The notes beneath the pieces are model-generated. The model was not told the origin of the DNA. It saw only the letters and a list, made by a program, of their open reading frames with translations, and searched no databases. The position numbers and the translations under genes were made by a program. This document shows, one piece after another, positions 9,058 to 16,774 of a stretch of DNA of 64,000 nucleotides. This DNA is from Microbacterium flavescens (GTDB taxonomy: Bacteria; Actinomycetota; Actinomycetes; Actinomycetales; Microbacteriaceae), in NCBI RefSeq assembly GCF_018588945.1, contig NZ_JAFIWA010000004.1, positions 272,927 through 336,926 on the forward strand. Direction: 5' to 3'. The number at the start of each line of letters is the position of its first letter. Position 1 is the first letter of the stretch.

Positions 9058-9438
9058 GGGGGCGCCCCGGAACTGCGGTGAGCCGAGCACGCGCTCGACC
9101 GTCAGCTCGAGCACGATCCGCTCGGGATTGACCCGCGGTTGGCGGTAGCGCGCCGCGTACAACTCGACGGCGTGGGCAACGGCATCCGCTTCCTCTCTTA
9201 TGGAGACAGTGCCCTCGAAGCTGATCCAGCGCGCGCGGTCGACCGAGCAGATGGATGCCCGGCCACGGCGCTGCGCGTTGAGGAACTTCTGCGAGCCGCG
9301 GGTGCCGATCACACGCACGATGCCTCCTTCATAGGTGAAGCCGACCGGCACGGCGTGGATGCGATCACGCCGGCCGAGGGTGGACAGGGTGGCGAGGTGG
9401 TACTCGCGGAGGAACTCGAGCGCGGCGTCGGTCAGCAC
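9049..9438 (-). CDS. PPOX-class flavin/F420-binding split-barrel protein
   Basis: A 129-residue split beta-barrel protein resembling small pyridoxamine-5'-phosphate-oxidase-like (PPOX) F420-dependent oxidoreductases. Typical features are the N-terminal helix LTDAALEFLREYHLATLSTL, the strand pattern DRIHAVPVGFTYEGGIVRV, GTRGSQKFLNAQRRGRASI, and RWISFEGTVSI. Length of 125-150 residues is normal for the group. The cofactor (F420, FMN or heme) and substrate cannot be decided from sequence. The stop codon comes from a family A repeat, and the final two residues may be repeat-encoded. Confidence 0.85.
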   Translation of the reverse strand: MLTDAALEFLREYHLATLSTLGRRDRIHAVPVGFTYEGGIVRVIGTRGSQKFLNAQRRGRASICSVDRARWISFEGTVSIREEADAVAHAVELYAARYRQPRVNPERIVLELTVERVLGSPQFRGAPGR

Positions 9439-9504
9439 CGGTCCAGCCTCGCACGGTGAGGGTGGGGGCGGTGCACAGGGCGCGGAACCTCGAGTCCGTC
9501 GGGG

Positions 9505-10008
9505 TCAGTCGGCGTGCTGCGGAGGCCAGACCACCCGGAAGCGCTCGAACACGATCTCGTCGGCCTCGGACCACTCGCGCCCCTCCGCCGCGGAGACGCG
9601 GATCCAGTACTGGCGGTGATCGCGCTGCCAGCTGGCGAGGCTCAGGTCGTCCTCGCCTTCGTCCGCCGCGAAGGCGGCGTCGGCGCTCGCGAAGTCGCCG
9701 AGGCGCAGCTCAACCGCGCGGAGGATGACCGTCGGCACGCCTCGCCCGTCGCACGCGATCCAATGGGACCCGATGCGAGGAACTCCGTCGCCGCTCGCGA
9801 CGTAGGTCTCGACGAGTTCCGACGTCGCGCGCTTCCTCCCGCTCAGCACGTGCGCGAGGAGCTGGTCGGCAAGCCCCTCCGAGTCACCGAAATGCTCGAC
9901 GGTGTATTCAGCGCTCGCGACGAGTGCTTCGGGGTGCGCGGCGGCGTATTCCTCCCACATTCGACGTCCGGCTTCGACGTCGACCGGCGCTGCAGGTGAT
10001 GAAGTCAC
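9505..10008 (-). CDS. ASCH-domain protein
   Basis: A 167-residue protein with the ASCH fold, a PUA-like beta-barrel thought to bind RNA or modified nucleotides. The family pattern is visible: LLAHVLSGRKRATSELVETY (the conserved GxKxxT-type motif), RIGSHWIACDGRGVPTVILRAVEL, and a C-terminal WSEADEIVFERFRVVW strand. Some relatives are N4-acetylcytidine amidohydrolases (YqfB), but this protein is longer. The start is uncertain: GTG 10008 (VTSSPAAP) is preferred because upstream codons to 10056 look non-coding, yet it lacks a well-spaced ribosome site. It lies 47 bp downstream of dnaB on the same strand. Confidence 0.75.
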   Translation of the reverse strand: MTSSPAAPVDVEAGRRMWEEYAAAHPEALVASAEYTVEHFGDSEGLADQLLAHVLSGRKRATSELVETYVASGDGVPRIGSHWIACDGRGVPTVILRAVELRLGDFASADAAFAADEGEDDLSLASWQRDHRQYWIRVSAAEGREWSEADEIVFERFRVVWPPQHAD

Positions 10009-10055
10009 TTCTTCATGGTGCCAAACGCGCGGACGTGTCGCAGCAGCGAGGCCCA

Positions 10056-11432
10056 CTAGTTGAAGTCGCCCGCCGGGGCCATGTCGGTGAAGCGTGAGAA
10101 GTGACCCTGGAACGCGACGGTGATCGTGTCGGTCGGGCCGTTTCGGTGCTTGGCGACGATGAGGTCGGCCTCGCCGGCGCGCGGGCTCTCCTTCTCGTAG
10201 GCGGCCTCGCGGTGCAGAAGCACGACCATGTCGGCGTCCTGCTCGATCGAGCCCGATTCACGGAGGTCGGAGAGCGCCGGCTTCTTGTCGGCGCGCTGCT
10301 CGGGACCACGGTTCAGCTGGGACAGCGCGATCACCGGGCACGCGAGCTCCTTGGCGAGGAGCTTGAGGGCGCGCGAGAACTCCGAGACCTCCTGCTGGCG
10401 CGACTCGACGCGCTTGCCGCTCGTCATGAGCTGGAGGTAGTCGATGACGACCATCTTCAGGCCGGCCTTCTGCTTGAGGCGACGGCACTTCGCGCGGATC
10501 TCGACGAGCGTCATGTTCGGGCTGTCGTCGATGTACAGCGGCGCGTCGTTGATGCGACCCCGAGTGGCCGCGATCGTCGTCCAGTCGCGCGAGTCGAGCG
10601 TTCCCTTGCGCATCGCCTGCAGCGGGACGGAGCCTTCGGCGCTCATGAGGCGCATCGCGATCTCGCTGCGCCCCATCTCGAGCGAGAAGAAGATCGTCGG
10701 CATGTCGTGCTTGATCGCGGCGGCGCGCGCGAAGTCGAGGGCGAGCGTGGACTTACCCATCGCGGGCCTGGCGGCGATGATGATCATCTGGCCGGGGTGC
10801 AGGCCGTTGGTGAGCTGGTCGAGCCCCGAGAAGCCGGTCGGGATGCCGGTCATCTGACCGTCGCGACCGCGGGCCGCCTCGATCTCTTCGACGGCCGCGT
10901 CGACCGCGATCGTGAGCGGAACGTAGTCCTCGGCCGCTTCCGCACCGGTGACCGAGTAGATCTCGGCCTGCGCGTTGTTGACGAGGTCGAGCGCCTCGCC
11001 CTGGCCCGAGTACCCCATCTGCACGATGCGGGTGCCGGCGTCGACGAGACGGCGGAGCAGGGCGCGCTCCGACACGATCGACGCGTAGTAGCCCGCATTG
11101 GCGGCCGTCGGCACGATCGACGTGAGGGTGTGCAGGTAGTCGGCGCCGCCGGCGCGCTGCAGCTCGCCCGTCTTGATCAGCTCGTCGGTGACGGCGACGA
11201 CGTCTGTCGGCTCGCCGTGCGAGTACAGCGTGAGGATCGCCTCGAAGATCAGCTCGTGCTTCGGGATGTAGAAGTCGACACCTCGGAGCGTCTCGATGAC
11301 GTCGGCGACGGCATCCTTCGACAGGAGCATGCCTCCGAGCGCGCTCTGCTCGGCGAGGAGATCGTGCGGGGGAGTCCGCTCGAACTCACGGGGGCCGCCC
11401 ATGCGCTCTTCGGAGATGTCGGCGATCGACAT
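10056..11432 (-). CDS. dnaB: Replicative DNA helicase DnaB
   Basis: The hexameric 5'-3' helicase that unwinds DNA at the replication fork. It has 458 residues, with ATG 11432 (MSIADISEERMGG) preceded by GGAGGA. The N-terminal domain (EQSALGGMLLSKDAVADV) is joined by a linker to the RecA-like ATPase domain: GIPTGFSGLDQLTNGLHPG, Walker A RPAMGKST with Lys227, Walker B VVIDYLQLM, ALSQLNRG and the arginine-finger region SIEQDADMV. There is no intein: the Walker A and DYLQLM motifs are uninterrupted. The frame is open far upstream of 11432 on this strand, but that part is the antisense of the secreted-protein gene. Its probable loader DciA is encoded at 49.2 kb. Confidence 0.97.
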   Translation of the reverse strand: MSIADISEERMGGPREFERTPPHDLLAEQSALGGMLLSKDAVADVIETLRGVDFYIPKHELIFEAILTLYSHGEPTDVVAVTDELIKTGELQRAGGADYLHTLTSIVPTAANAGYYASIVSERALLRRLVDAGTRIVQMGYSGQGEALDLVNNAQAEIYSVTGAEAAEDYVPLTIAVDAAVEEIEAARGRDGQMTGIPTGFSGLDQLTNGLHPGQMIIIAARPAMGKSTLALDFARAAAIKHDMPTIFFSLEMGRSEIAMRLMSAEGSVPLQAMRKGTLDSRDWTTIAATRGRINDAPLYIDDSPNMTLVEIRAKCRRLKQKAGLKMVVIDYLQLMTSGKRVESRQQEVSEFSRALKLLAKELACPVIALSQLNRGPEQRADKKPALSDLRESGSIEQDADMVVLLHREAAYEKESPRAGEADLIVAKHRNGPTDTITVAFQGHFSRFTDMAPAGDFN

Positions 11433-11642
11433 AGATGCAGGATCCTCCACGTGTTGTGATTCCCTCAGGGCGGCTCGCCGCGTCGGGTGCGCTGGCGCCG
11501 CAAAACGGAGGACGGCTGTCGCAGAGCGAGTGCGGCGGGGAGCCGGTACTGACCCGGACATCGTCATCTCAGACGCGCCGTGTCTTCCCCCGGAGTGCCG
11601 AAGACCACGGTAGGCAGGGGCTCGGACACCCGCAACACAGCC

Positions 11643-11929
11643 TGTGGATAACTCTGTGGAGAGTATGCGAGAAACGCCGGTAGACCTGTGGGCAATGCCT
11701 GTGGAGAACTCGGCATCTCTCCCCGAAGTCGGCCAGAGATAGGGCTGCTGATCAGGGGTTCCCTGGTCCACAGGTTGTGGAGGGGGATGTGGTTGAAGTC
11801 GCGCTTGAAGGTTGGCCGCTCGACGGCCCCCTGTGCACAATTCCGAAGCTTGTGGATGAGCATCCCTCGCCTGGGGATCGCTCAATAGACCCTGGACAGC
11901 GGGAGAGGAGGGCGCTAGCCTGTGGATTC
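11643..11929. promoter_or_regulatory. Cluster of DnaA-box-like motifs upstream of dnaB
   Basis: The 558-bp gap between dnaB and the next gene holds no supportable gene. It contains one perfect DnaA box, TGTGGATAA (11643-11651, complement TTATCCACA), and near-matches in the same orientation at 11655 (TGTGGAGAG), 11700 (TGTGGAGAA), 11851 (TGTGGATGA) and 11921 (TGTGGATTC), plus TGTGCACAA at 11832. The spacing is irregular. The motifs are seen directly; DnaA binding and control of dnaB are inferred. Confidence 0.5.
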
Positions 11930-11943
11930 CAGGCACCCTCAAG

Positions 11944-11963
11944 CGCATTCCGTTCGGAATGCG
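11944..11963. promoter_or_regulatory. Perfect 20-bp palindrome before the secreted-protein gene
   Basis: CGCATTCCGTTCGGAATGCG has two 9-bp arms around a TT centre and ends 27 bp before the GTG at 11991. It could be an operator for a dimeric repressor or a 5'-UTR hairpin; the sequence alone does not decide. Confidence 0.5.
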
Positions 11964-11990
11964 TGGCGTTGTTCGTCGTGGGAGGTGAAC

Positions 11991-13010
11991 GTGGAGATCG
12001 CAACCTCGCAGCTGCCGAGGATCTGGCGGCTGGCCCTGATCGGGGCCGCAACCGCGTTCGCCTGGATCGTCCTCTCGCTGCTCCTCGGACTCGGATACGG
12101 GTCCGCGCACGCGGCCGAGGGCTATGACGACGGCAAAGGCCTGCTGGGTGCCGTCACTTCCGCGGTCGACCGGACGGCCGCCTCGGTCACCTCGACCGTC
12201 ACCAAGACCACGTCCACCGTTACGGAGGTCGTGAACACGGTTGTCGACGTCGCGCCGGCTCCGGTTCAGCAGCCCGTGCGTGAGGTCGTCAAGACGGTCG
12301 GCACGGTCGTCAACACGGTCGCCGAGCCCGTGGTCCAGGTCGTCTCGAACGACGCCGTCAGCACGATCACGAAGCCCGTGGTCGAGGTCGTCACGCAGGT
12401 TCCGGTCGTCGGCGGCATCGTCAGCGGCACGGGGCTCGACGACGCGGTGGGCGACCTCGCCGAGACGGTCGACGACACGGTCGACGGCGTGACGGGCGCC
12501 GTCACCGACACCGGCGAGGCCATCGGCCAGCCGTCGACAGGCGGCGAGCCCTCCACCGGCACTCCCGAGCTGCCCCCGGTTTCGCCCGGAACCCCCGTCC
12601 TCCCCGGCTCGGGATCGACCGACGGATCGCCCGCGCCCAGCACCACCGACGTCTCGGTCACCACGCTTCCCGGCCTTTCCGCCGACCAGATCATGACGGT
12701 CGACGGCGGCTGGGGCGCGGCATCCGCTCTCCCGTTCTTCGAGGCTGCGTACGAGCCCGGCTCCGCGCCTTCCGACACCGTCTCGCCGTCCACCGCGTCG
12801 TCCGACGCGCGCGGCCACCTCACTCCGGCGGGAGCACTCTGCCCGCCGAACGCTTCTTCCTCGGGATCCGGTGGTGCGGGTCCCGGCGCTTGGGCGCTCG
12901 TCGCCCTCGGTCCGCTCGCCGCTCTCCGTGCCTGGGTGCGTCGTGCAGGACCGGAGGACGAGCACGCGCCACCAGCGCCTGCAGGATCCACCGACGTCTC
13001 CCCTGACTGA
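11991..13010 (+). CDS. Secreted Val/Thr-rich protein with C-terminal hydrophobic segment
   Basis: A 339-residue exported protein of unknown function. GTG 11991 follows GGGAGGTGAAC, an excellent ribosome site; a start at 11922 has none. A long signal or anchor helix is visible at about residues 11-38 (LALIGAATAFAWIVLSLLLG), ending near GSAHAAEG. Residues about 45-180 are amphipathic, rich in Val, Thr and Asp, with repeated phrases such as TSTVTEVVNTVVDV, VVKTVGTVVNTVAEPVVQVV and TKPVVEVVTQVPVVGGI. A Ser/Thr/Pro/Gly-rich linker follows, then a second hydrophobic stretch (AWALVALGPLAAL) near the C-terminus. No sortase motif is seen. It precedes the chaplin-like gene by 90 bp and may be its partner in a cell-surface layer. 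Confidence 0.75.
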   Translation: MEIATSQLPRIWRLALIGAATAFAWIVLSLLLGLGYGSAHAAEGYDDGKGLLGAVTSAVDRTAASVTSTVTKTTSTVTEVVNTVVDVAPAPVQQPVREVVKTVGTVVNTVAEPVVQVVSNDAVSTITKPVVEVVTQVPVVGGIVSGTGLDDAVGDLAETVDDTVDGVTGAVTDTGEAIGQPSTGGEPSTGTPELPPVSPGTPVLPGSGSTDGSPAPSTTDVSVTTLPGLSADQIMTVDGGWGAASALPFFEAAYEPGSAPSDTVSPSTASSDARGHLTPAGALCPPNASSSGSGGAGPGAWALVALGPLAALRAWVRRAGPEDEHAPPAPAGSTDVSPD

Positions 13011-13020
13011 TCCGCTCAGA

Positions 13021-13039
13021 CCGCCTCTTCTCGAGGCGG
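13021..13039 (+). terminator. Short hairpin between the two secreted-protein genes
   Basis: CCGCCTC and GAGGCGG pair around a five-base loop, with no run of T after it. It may be an attenuator or partial terminator allowing different expression of the two genes. Confidence 0.35.
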
Positions 13040-13100
13040 ACGAGCACCAGCGCGCACCCTCGCGTGCTGAGACATCAGTCAATCCAAAGGGGAAACAATC

Positions 13101-14696
13101 ATGGGTACATTCATCAAGCGCGCCCTTCTGGGCACGCTTCTCGCCGGCGGCATCACGCTGCTCGGCGCAACGGTCGCACACGCGGCCGACACGACAGGGG
13201 AGGACGGGCTGCTCTCGGGCACCCAGGCCCTCCTCGACGTCAAGCTCCCGGTGACGATCAGCGGCACCTCGCTGTCGGTCATCGGCGACTCCACGAGCCA
13301 GAGCGCGGCCACGTCGACCCCGGCACCGGCTTCCGCACCGGCTTCGACGAGCGGCGAGGACGGCGTGGCGTCGGGCACTCAGGCGCTCGTCACCGTGACC
13401 GTGCCGGTCACCGTCTCGGGAAACGCGATCTCGGTCGTCGGTGACACTTCGTCATCGGATGCCGCGACCGCGGCTCCCGCTCAGCCGGCAGCCTCCTCCA
13501 GCCCCGCCACCCCGGCGACCACCTCGGGCGACAGCGGGCTGCTCTCGGGGACGCAGGGCATCGTGTCGGTGAACGTCCCGATCACGGTGAGCGGCAACGC
13601 CGTCTCGGTCGTGGGCGACAGCGATAGCCAGGACGCCTCCACCACAGCCGGCACCAGCGGCAGCGGATCAGCCACCGACGCGACCACCGGCGGCGAGAAC
13701 TCGATCGCCGGCGGCTCGCAGGTCGTCGCTCCCGTCGCCATCCCGGTGACGGTCGGCGGCAACGCCATCTCCGTCATCGGCGACAGCACGAGCACGGGCG
13801 CCACGTCGGCGCCCGGCTCGGGTTCCACCGGCGGCGCAGGCACGGCGACCGCAGGCTGGACGGACGGCGGCGACGCGGTCCTGGGCGGCACCCAGGTGCT
13901 CGCACCCATCACCGCCCCGGTCGCCGCCGGCGGCAACGCGATCTCGGTCATCGGCGACAGCACGAGCACCGGCTCCACCACCGGCACCACCGGCGGAACC
14001 GGCAGCACGGGCACCACCGCCGGACAGACCGACGGAGCCGACAGCATCCTCGGCGGCACCCAGGTGCTCGCACCCATCACCGCACCGGTCACCGCCGGCG
14101 GCAACGCGATCTCGGTCATCGGCGACAGCACGTCGGCCGGAAGCAGCGTCACTGCTCCGGCCGGCACGGGCGGCACGGCGCTGACCTCGGGTCTGGACTC
14201 GATCCTCGGCGGGACGCAGATCCTCGCTCCGATCGCCGTCCCGATCACGCTCGGCGGCAACGCCATCTCGGTCATCGGCGACAGCACGACCGTCGTCCCG
14301 GCCGTGCCCGTCGACCCGACCGACCCGACGGACCCGACCGACCCGACGGACCCGACCGACCCGACGGACCCGACCGACCCGACCGATCCCACGGACCCGA
14401 CCGATCCCACGGACCCGACGGATCCCACGGACCCGACGGACCCGACCGATCCCACGGACCCGACCGATCCCACGGACCCGACGGACCCGTCGAACCCGTC
14501 CGGCCCGGCCGGCCCCGGCGGACCGGGCTCCTCGGCTGACGGCGGCAACGCGATCGTGACCGGCTCGCCGGCCGGCGCGACCGCCGTCGCACTCGCCGAG
14601 ACTGGAGGGATGAGCGCGCTCCCCGTGCTGCTGCTGGCAATGGTGCTGCTCGCAGCGGGCGCGTCGGCGCTCGTGTCTCGGCGGCGCTCGGCGTGA
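13101..14696 (+). CDS. Chaplin-like repeat surface protein with LAETG sorting signal
   Basis: A 531-residue cell-wall-anchored protein. ATG 13101 follows AAAGGGGAAA. The signal peptide covers residues about 1-29 (ending ATVAHAADT). Seven units of about 50-58 residues follow, each with the pattern GxxSGTQxxxPVxxPVTVSGNAISVIGDS; the GNAISVIGDS-type cores lie near residues 53, 104, 163, 218, 275, 331 and 382. This is the hydrophobic chaplin pattern, here without the paired cysteines of short chaplins. Then comes a stalk of about 19 Asp-Pro-Thr units (405-461), LAETG at 498-502, a hydrophobic helix and the RRRSA tail. Long chaplins of Streptomyces also carry LAXTG and are anchored by class E sortases; the same is inferred here. 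Confidence 0.85.
   Translation: MGTFIKRALLGTLLAGGITLLGATVAHAADTTGEDGLLSGTQALLDVKLPVTISGTSLSVIGDSTSQSAATSTPAPASAPASTSGEDGVASGTQALVTVTVPVTVSGNAISVVGDTSSSDAATAAPAQPAASSSPATPATTSGDSGLLSGTQGIVSVNVPITVSGNAVSVVGDSDSQDASTTAGTSGSGSATDATTGGENSIAGGSQVVAPVAIPVTVGGNAISVIGDSTSTGATSAPGSGSTGGAGTATAGWTDGGDAVLGGTQVLAPITAPVAAGGNAISVIGDSTSTGSTTGTTGGTGSTGTTAGQTDGADSILGGTQVLAPITAPVTAGGNAISVIGDSTSAGSSVTAPAGTGGTALTSGLDSILGGTQILAPIAVPITLGGNAISVIGDSTTVVPAVPVDPTDPTDPTDPTDPTDPTDPTDPTDPTDPTDPTDPTDPTDPTDPTDPTDPTDPTDPTDPSNPSGPAGPGGPGSSADGGNAIVTGSPAGATAVALAETGGMSALPVLLLAMVLLAAGASALVSRRRSA
13190..14290 (+). repeat. Seven chaplin-like coding repeats, about 165 bp each
   Basis: The units are divergent at the ends, but units 4-6 are nearly identical in DNA (GGCGGCAACGCGATCTCGGT recurs at about 13928 and 14098), pointing to recent internal duplication. 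Confidence 0.8.
14313..14483 (+). repeat. Tandem 9-bp repeat encoding about 19 Asp-Pro-Thr units
   Basis: Nine-base units GACCCGACC, GACCCGACG and GATCCCACG are tandemly arrayed for 171 bp without a frame break. They encode a rigid stalk. Synonymous variation between units suggests selection on the peptide rather than a fresh slippage product, but unit number may vary between strains. Confidence 0.9.
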
Positions 14697-14917
14697 CCCG
14701 CATGTCGGAGGCTGCCTAGGGGGCCTCTGACGCGGAGCACGCGGGCGTGGCGGGAGGGCCGTTCCCCACCGGCCCTCCCGCTCCCGCACACCTCGCCCTT
14801 CGATGACGGGGAGGCCGACCTGCCTGGACCCGGTCACCCCGTCATCGGACGGCGCTGAGACGGGGCGGGTGCCGCGGCGGGGGGCGCGCGGCATCCGTCT
14901 CTTGGGGGAACAAAAGG

Positions 14918-14951
14918 CGGATGCCGCGGACCCGAAGGTCCGCGGCATCCG
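14918..14951. terminator. Bidirectional terminator, 15-bp perfect stem
   Basis: CGGATGCCGCGGACC and its exact complement flank a CGAA loop. On the plus strand it is followed by TTCTCTCTTT; on the minus strand by CCTTTTGTT. It separates the convergent chaplin-like gene and rplI and fits a rho-independent terminator serving both. Confidence 0.85.
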
Positions 14952-14968
14952 TTCTCTCTTTCGCTGCC

Positions 14969-15421
14969 TTATTTGGCGGCGACCACCTGCAGGGTGATCA
15001 CGGCGGTGAGGTCGTCACGCAGACGGACCGTCGCCTCGTGCTCGCCCACCGACTTGATCGGCGAGGTGATGTGGATCTTGCGCTTGTCGAGCTCGCCGAG
15101 GCCGGCGGCCTTGACGGCGTCGGCGACGGCCTCGGTCTTCACCGAGCCGAACAGACGGCCTTCGGCTCCGGCCTTGACGGTCAGCTTGACCTTGTTCGAC
15201 TCGAGGGCGTCCTTGAGTGCGACGGCCTCTTCGTGGACGTGGATCGCGCGCGACTCGCGAGCAGCGCGAATCGACGCGACCTGCTTCTCGCCACCGCGGG
15301 TCCACGCCACAGCGAAGCCCTGGGGGATGAGGTAGTTGCGGGCGAACCCGTTCTTGACCTCGACCACGTCACCGGCGCTACCGAGCCCGGCGACCTCGTT
15401 CGTGAGAATCAGCTTTGCCAT
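14969..15421 (-). CDS. rplI: 50S ribosomal protein L9
   Basis: L9 is a two-domain 23S-rRNA-binding protein of the large subunit. At 150 residues it has the usual length. The N-terminal signature is [31 protein letters not shown], followed by the long connecting helix and the C-terminal domain ([36 protein letters not shown]). It is last in the rpsF-ssb-rpsR-rplI operon, 11 bp after rpsR, and is followed by a strong terminator hairpin. Confidence 0.98.
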   Translation of the reverse strand: MAKLILTNEVAGLGSAGDVVEVKNGFARNYLIPQGFAVAWTRGGEKQVASIRAARESRAIHVHEEAVALKDALESNKVKLTVKAGAEGRLFGSVKTEAVADAVKAAGLGELDKRKIHITSPIKSVGEHEATVRLRDDLTAVITLQVVAAK

Positions 15422-15432
15422 TCCGGTGCTCC

Positions 15433-15687
15433 TTAGCGGCCAGCGCCGGCGTAGGGCAGGAGCGCCATTTCGCGCGCGTTCTTGATCGCCTTGGCGATCA
15501 GACGCTGCTCCTGCACCGAGACACCGGTGATACGACGGGCGCGGATCTTGCCGCGCTCCGAGATGAACTTGCGGAGGGTGGCGACGTCCTTGTAGTCGAT
15601 GACGCCGACACGAGTGGGCTTCGCCGGTGCGGCGTTCTTCGCGCCCTTCCGCGGCTTGCGGCGATCGCCGCTTGACTTTCCAGCCAT
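15433..15687 (-). CDS. rpsR: 30S ribosomal protein S18
   Basis: S18 binds 16S rRNA together with S6. It has 84 residues and a basic N-terminus ([14 protein letters not shown]). The family core is present: [28 protein letters not shown], then [21 protein letters not shown]. No CxxC zinc pair is seen in the N-terminal region, so this is the zinc-free form. It lies 56 bp after ssb in the classical S6 operon. Confidence 0.97.
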   Translation of the reverse strand: MAGKSSGDRRKPRKGAKNAAPAKPTRVGVIDYKDVATLRKFISERGKIRARRITGVSVQEQRLIAKAIKNAREMALLPYAGAGR

Positions 15688-15743
15688 GGGTGTTTCCTTA
15701 CTGAGTGATGTGAGTCAACGGATGCCTCGGCACCCGGATATCG

Positions 15744-16256
15744 TCAAAACGGGGTGTCGTCGCCGTAGGCGCCCGGGGCGGCCCACGCGTCGCCGCCACC
15801 GGCGTTGCCGGCAGTGGCGTTCGCCGAACCGGGGGTCGACCACGGCTCGTCGGCGACCTGCGCCTGACCGCCGCGCGACTGACCGCCGCCGCCCGCCGCG
15901 CGCGTGACCTGAGCGGTCGCGTAGCGGAGCGAGGGGCCGATCTCGTCGACCTCGAGCTCGATCGCGGTGCGCTTCTCGCCCTCGCGCGTCTCGTAGCTGC
16001 GCTGCTTCAGGCGGCCGGTCGCGATGACCCGCATGCCCTTGGTCAGCGAGCCCGCAACGTGCTCGGCGAACTCGCGCCACACGCTCGCGCGGAGGAACAG
16101 CGCTTCGCCGTCCTTCCACTCGTTCGCCTGGCGGTCGAAGTTGCGCGGCGTCGACGCGATGGTGAAGTTCGCGACGGGGAGACCGTTCTGCGTGTAGCGC
16201 AGCTCGGGATCAGCCGTGAGGTTGCCCACGACGGTGATGATCGTCTCGCCGGCCAT
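15744..16256 (-). CDS. ssb: Single-stranded DNA-binding protein
   Basis: SSB coats single-stranded DNA in replication and repair. It has 170 residues. The OB-fold occupies residues 1-110 ([50 protein letters not shown]), then a Gly/Gln-rich linker and the acidic tip GDDTPF, which recruits partner proteins. It lies between rpsF and rpsR, 5 bp after rpsF, as in most bacteria. Confidence 0.97.
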   Translation of the reverse strand: MAGETIITVVGNLTADPELRYTQNGLPVANFTIASTPRNFDRQANEWKDGEALFLRASVWREFAEHVAGSLTKGMRVIATGRLKQRSYETREGEKRTAIELEVDEIGPSLRYATAQVTRAAGGGGQSRGGQAQVADEPWSTPGSANATAGNAGGGDAWAAPGAYGDDTPF

Positions 16257-16261
16257 CGTCG

Positions 16262-16645
16262 TTACGCGTCCTGCTTGACGGGCTTCGCGGGACGGGCGGC
16301 CTTGCGGGCAGCCTTCTCGTCGGCGCGCTGCTTCTCGGACGCGATCATGGCGATCGCCTCTTCGGCACGGAGGACCTTGGTGCGCATGATCTGCTCGTTG
16401 AGATTCAGCTGACGGTCGAGCTCCTGAGTGGTCTCGCTCGTAGCGGTGAAGTTGACGACGGCGTAGATGCCCTCGGTCTTCTTCTGGATCTCATAGGCGA
16501 GACGGCGGCGACCCCAGATGTCGATGTTCTCAATCGAGCCACCATCGTTGGTGATGACCTTGAGGAACTTATCGAGGTTCGGGGCGACCTGGCGCTCATC
16601 GATCTCAGGGTTCAGAATGACCATGAGTTCGTACTGGTGCGTCAC
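16262..16645 (-). CDS. rpsF: 30S ribosomal protein S6
   Basis: S6 pairs with S18 on the 30S platform. It has 127 residues from GTG 16645 ([14 protein letters not shown]), which has AAGGAGGTGGG just before it; the frame extends to 16711 but without a site. Family features: [42 protein letters not shown], and [12 protein letters not shown]. The C-terminal 30 residues are Lys/Ala-rich. It is first in the operon and its leader contains a candidate S6:S18-binding hairpin. Confidence 0.97.
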   Translation of the reverse strand: MTHQYELMVILNPEIDERQVAPNLDKFLKVITNDGGSIENIDIWGRRRLAYEIQKKTEGIYAVVNFTATSETTQELDRQLNLNEQIMRTKVLRAEEAIAMIASEKQRADEKAARKAARPAKPVKQDA

Positions 16646-16672
16646 TAACCCACCTCCTTCGGACTTGAACGG

Positions 16673-16693
16673 CTGTCGGGCATTTCCCGGCAG
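16673..16693 (-). promoter_or_regulatory. Candidate S6:S18 autoregulatory leader hairpin
   Basis: On the minus strand, CTGCCGGGAAATGCCCGACAG folds as an outer CTG/CAG stem and an inner CGGG/CCCG stem separated by a C/A mismatch, with a CCG at the bulge, 28 bp before the rpsF start. Known S6:S18-responsive leaders carry a CCG bulge in a hairpin at this place; the match was made by eye. Confidence 0.4.
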
Positions 16694-16774
16694 CAGGAGG
16701 GTGTGGTGCACGTCATCCGGCGTTCGCGCACAGGGGCGCGTGCGGACAACCGTCCTATCGTACCGGAAGCCTGG

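Noticed and set aside
10056..11432. Intein in DnaB
   Set aside because: The ATPase motifs are continuous and the protein is of normal length (458 residues). GyrA and GyrB also lack insertions.
11433..13181. Long minus-strand frame continuous with dnaB upstream of its start
   Set aside because: It is the antisense of the secreted-protein gene and intergenic DNA, is Arg/Gly/Asp-rich low-complexity, and dnaB has a clear start and ribosome site at 11432.
13481..14791. Minus-strand frame rich in Gly-Ser-Val repeats
   Set aside because: It is the complement of the Asp-Pro-Thr and chaplin-like coding repeats; the plus-strand protein has signal peptide, sorting signal and ribosome site.
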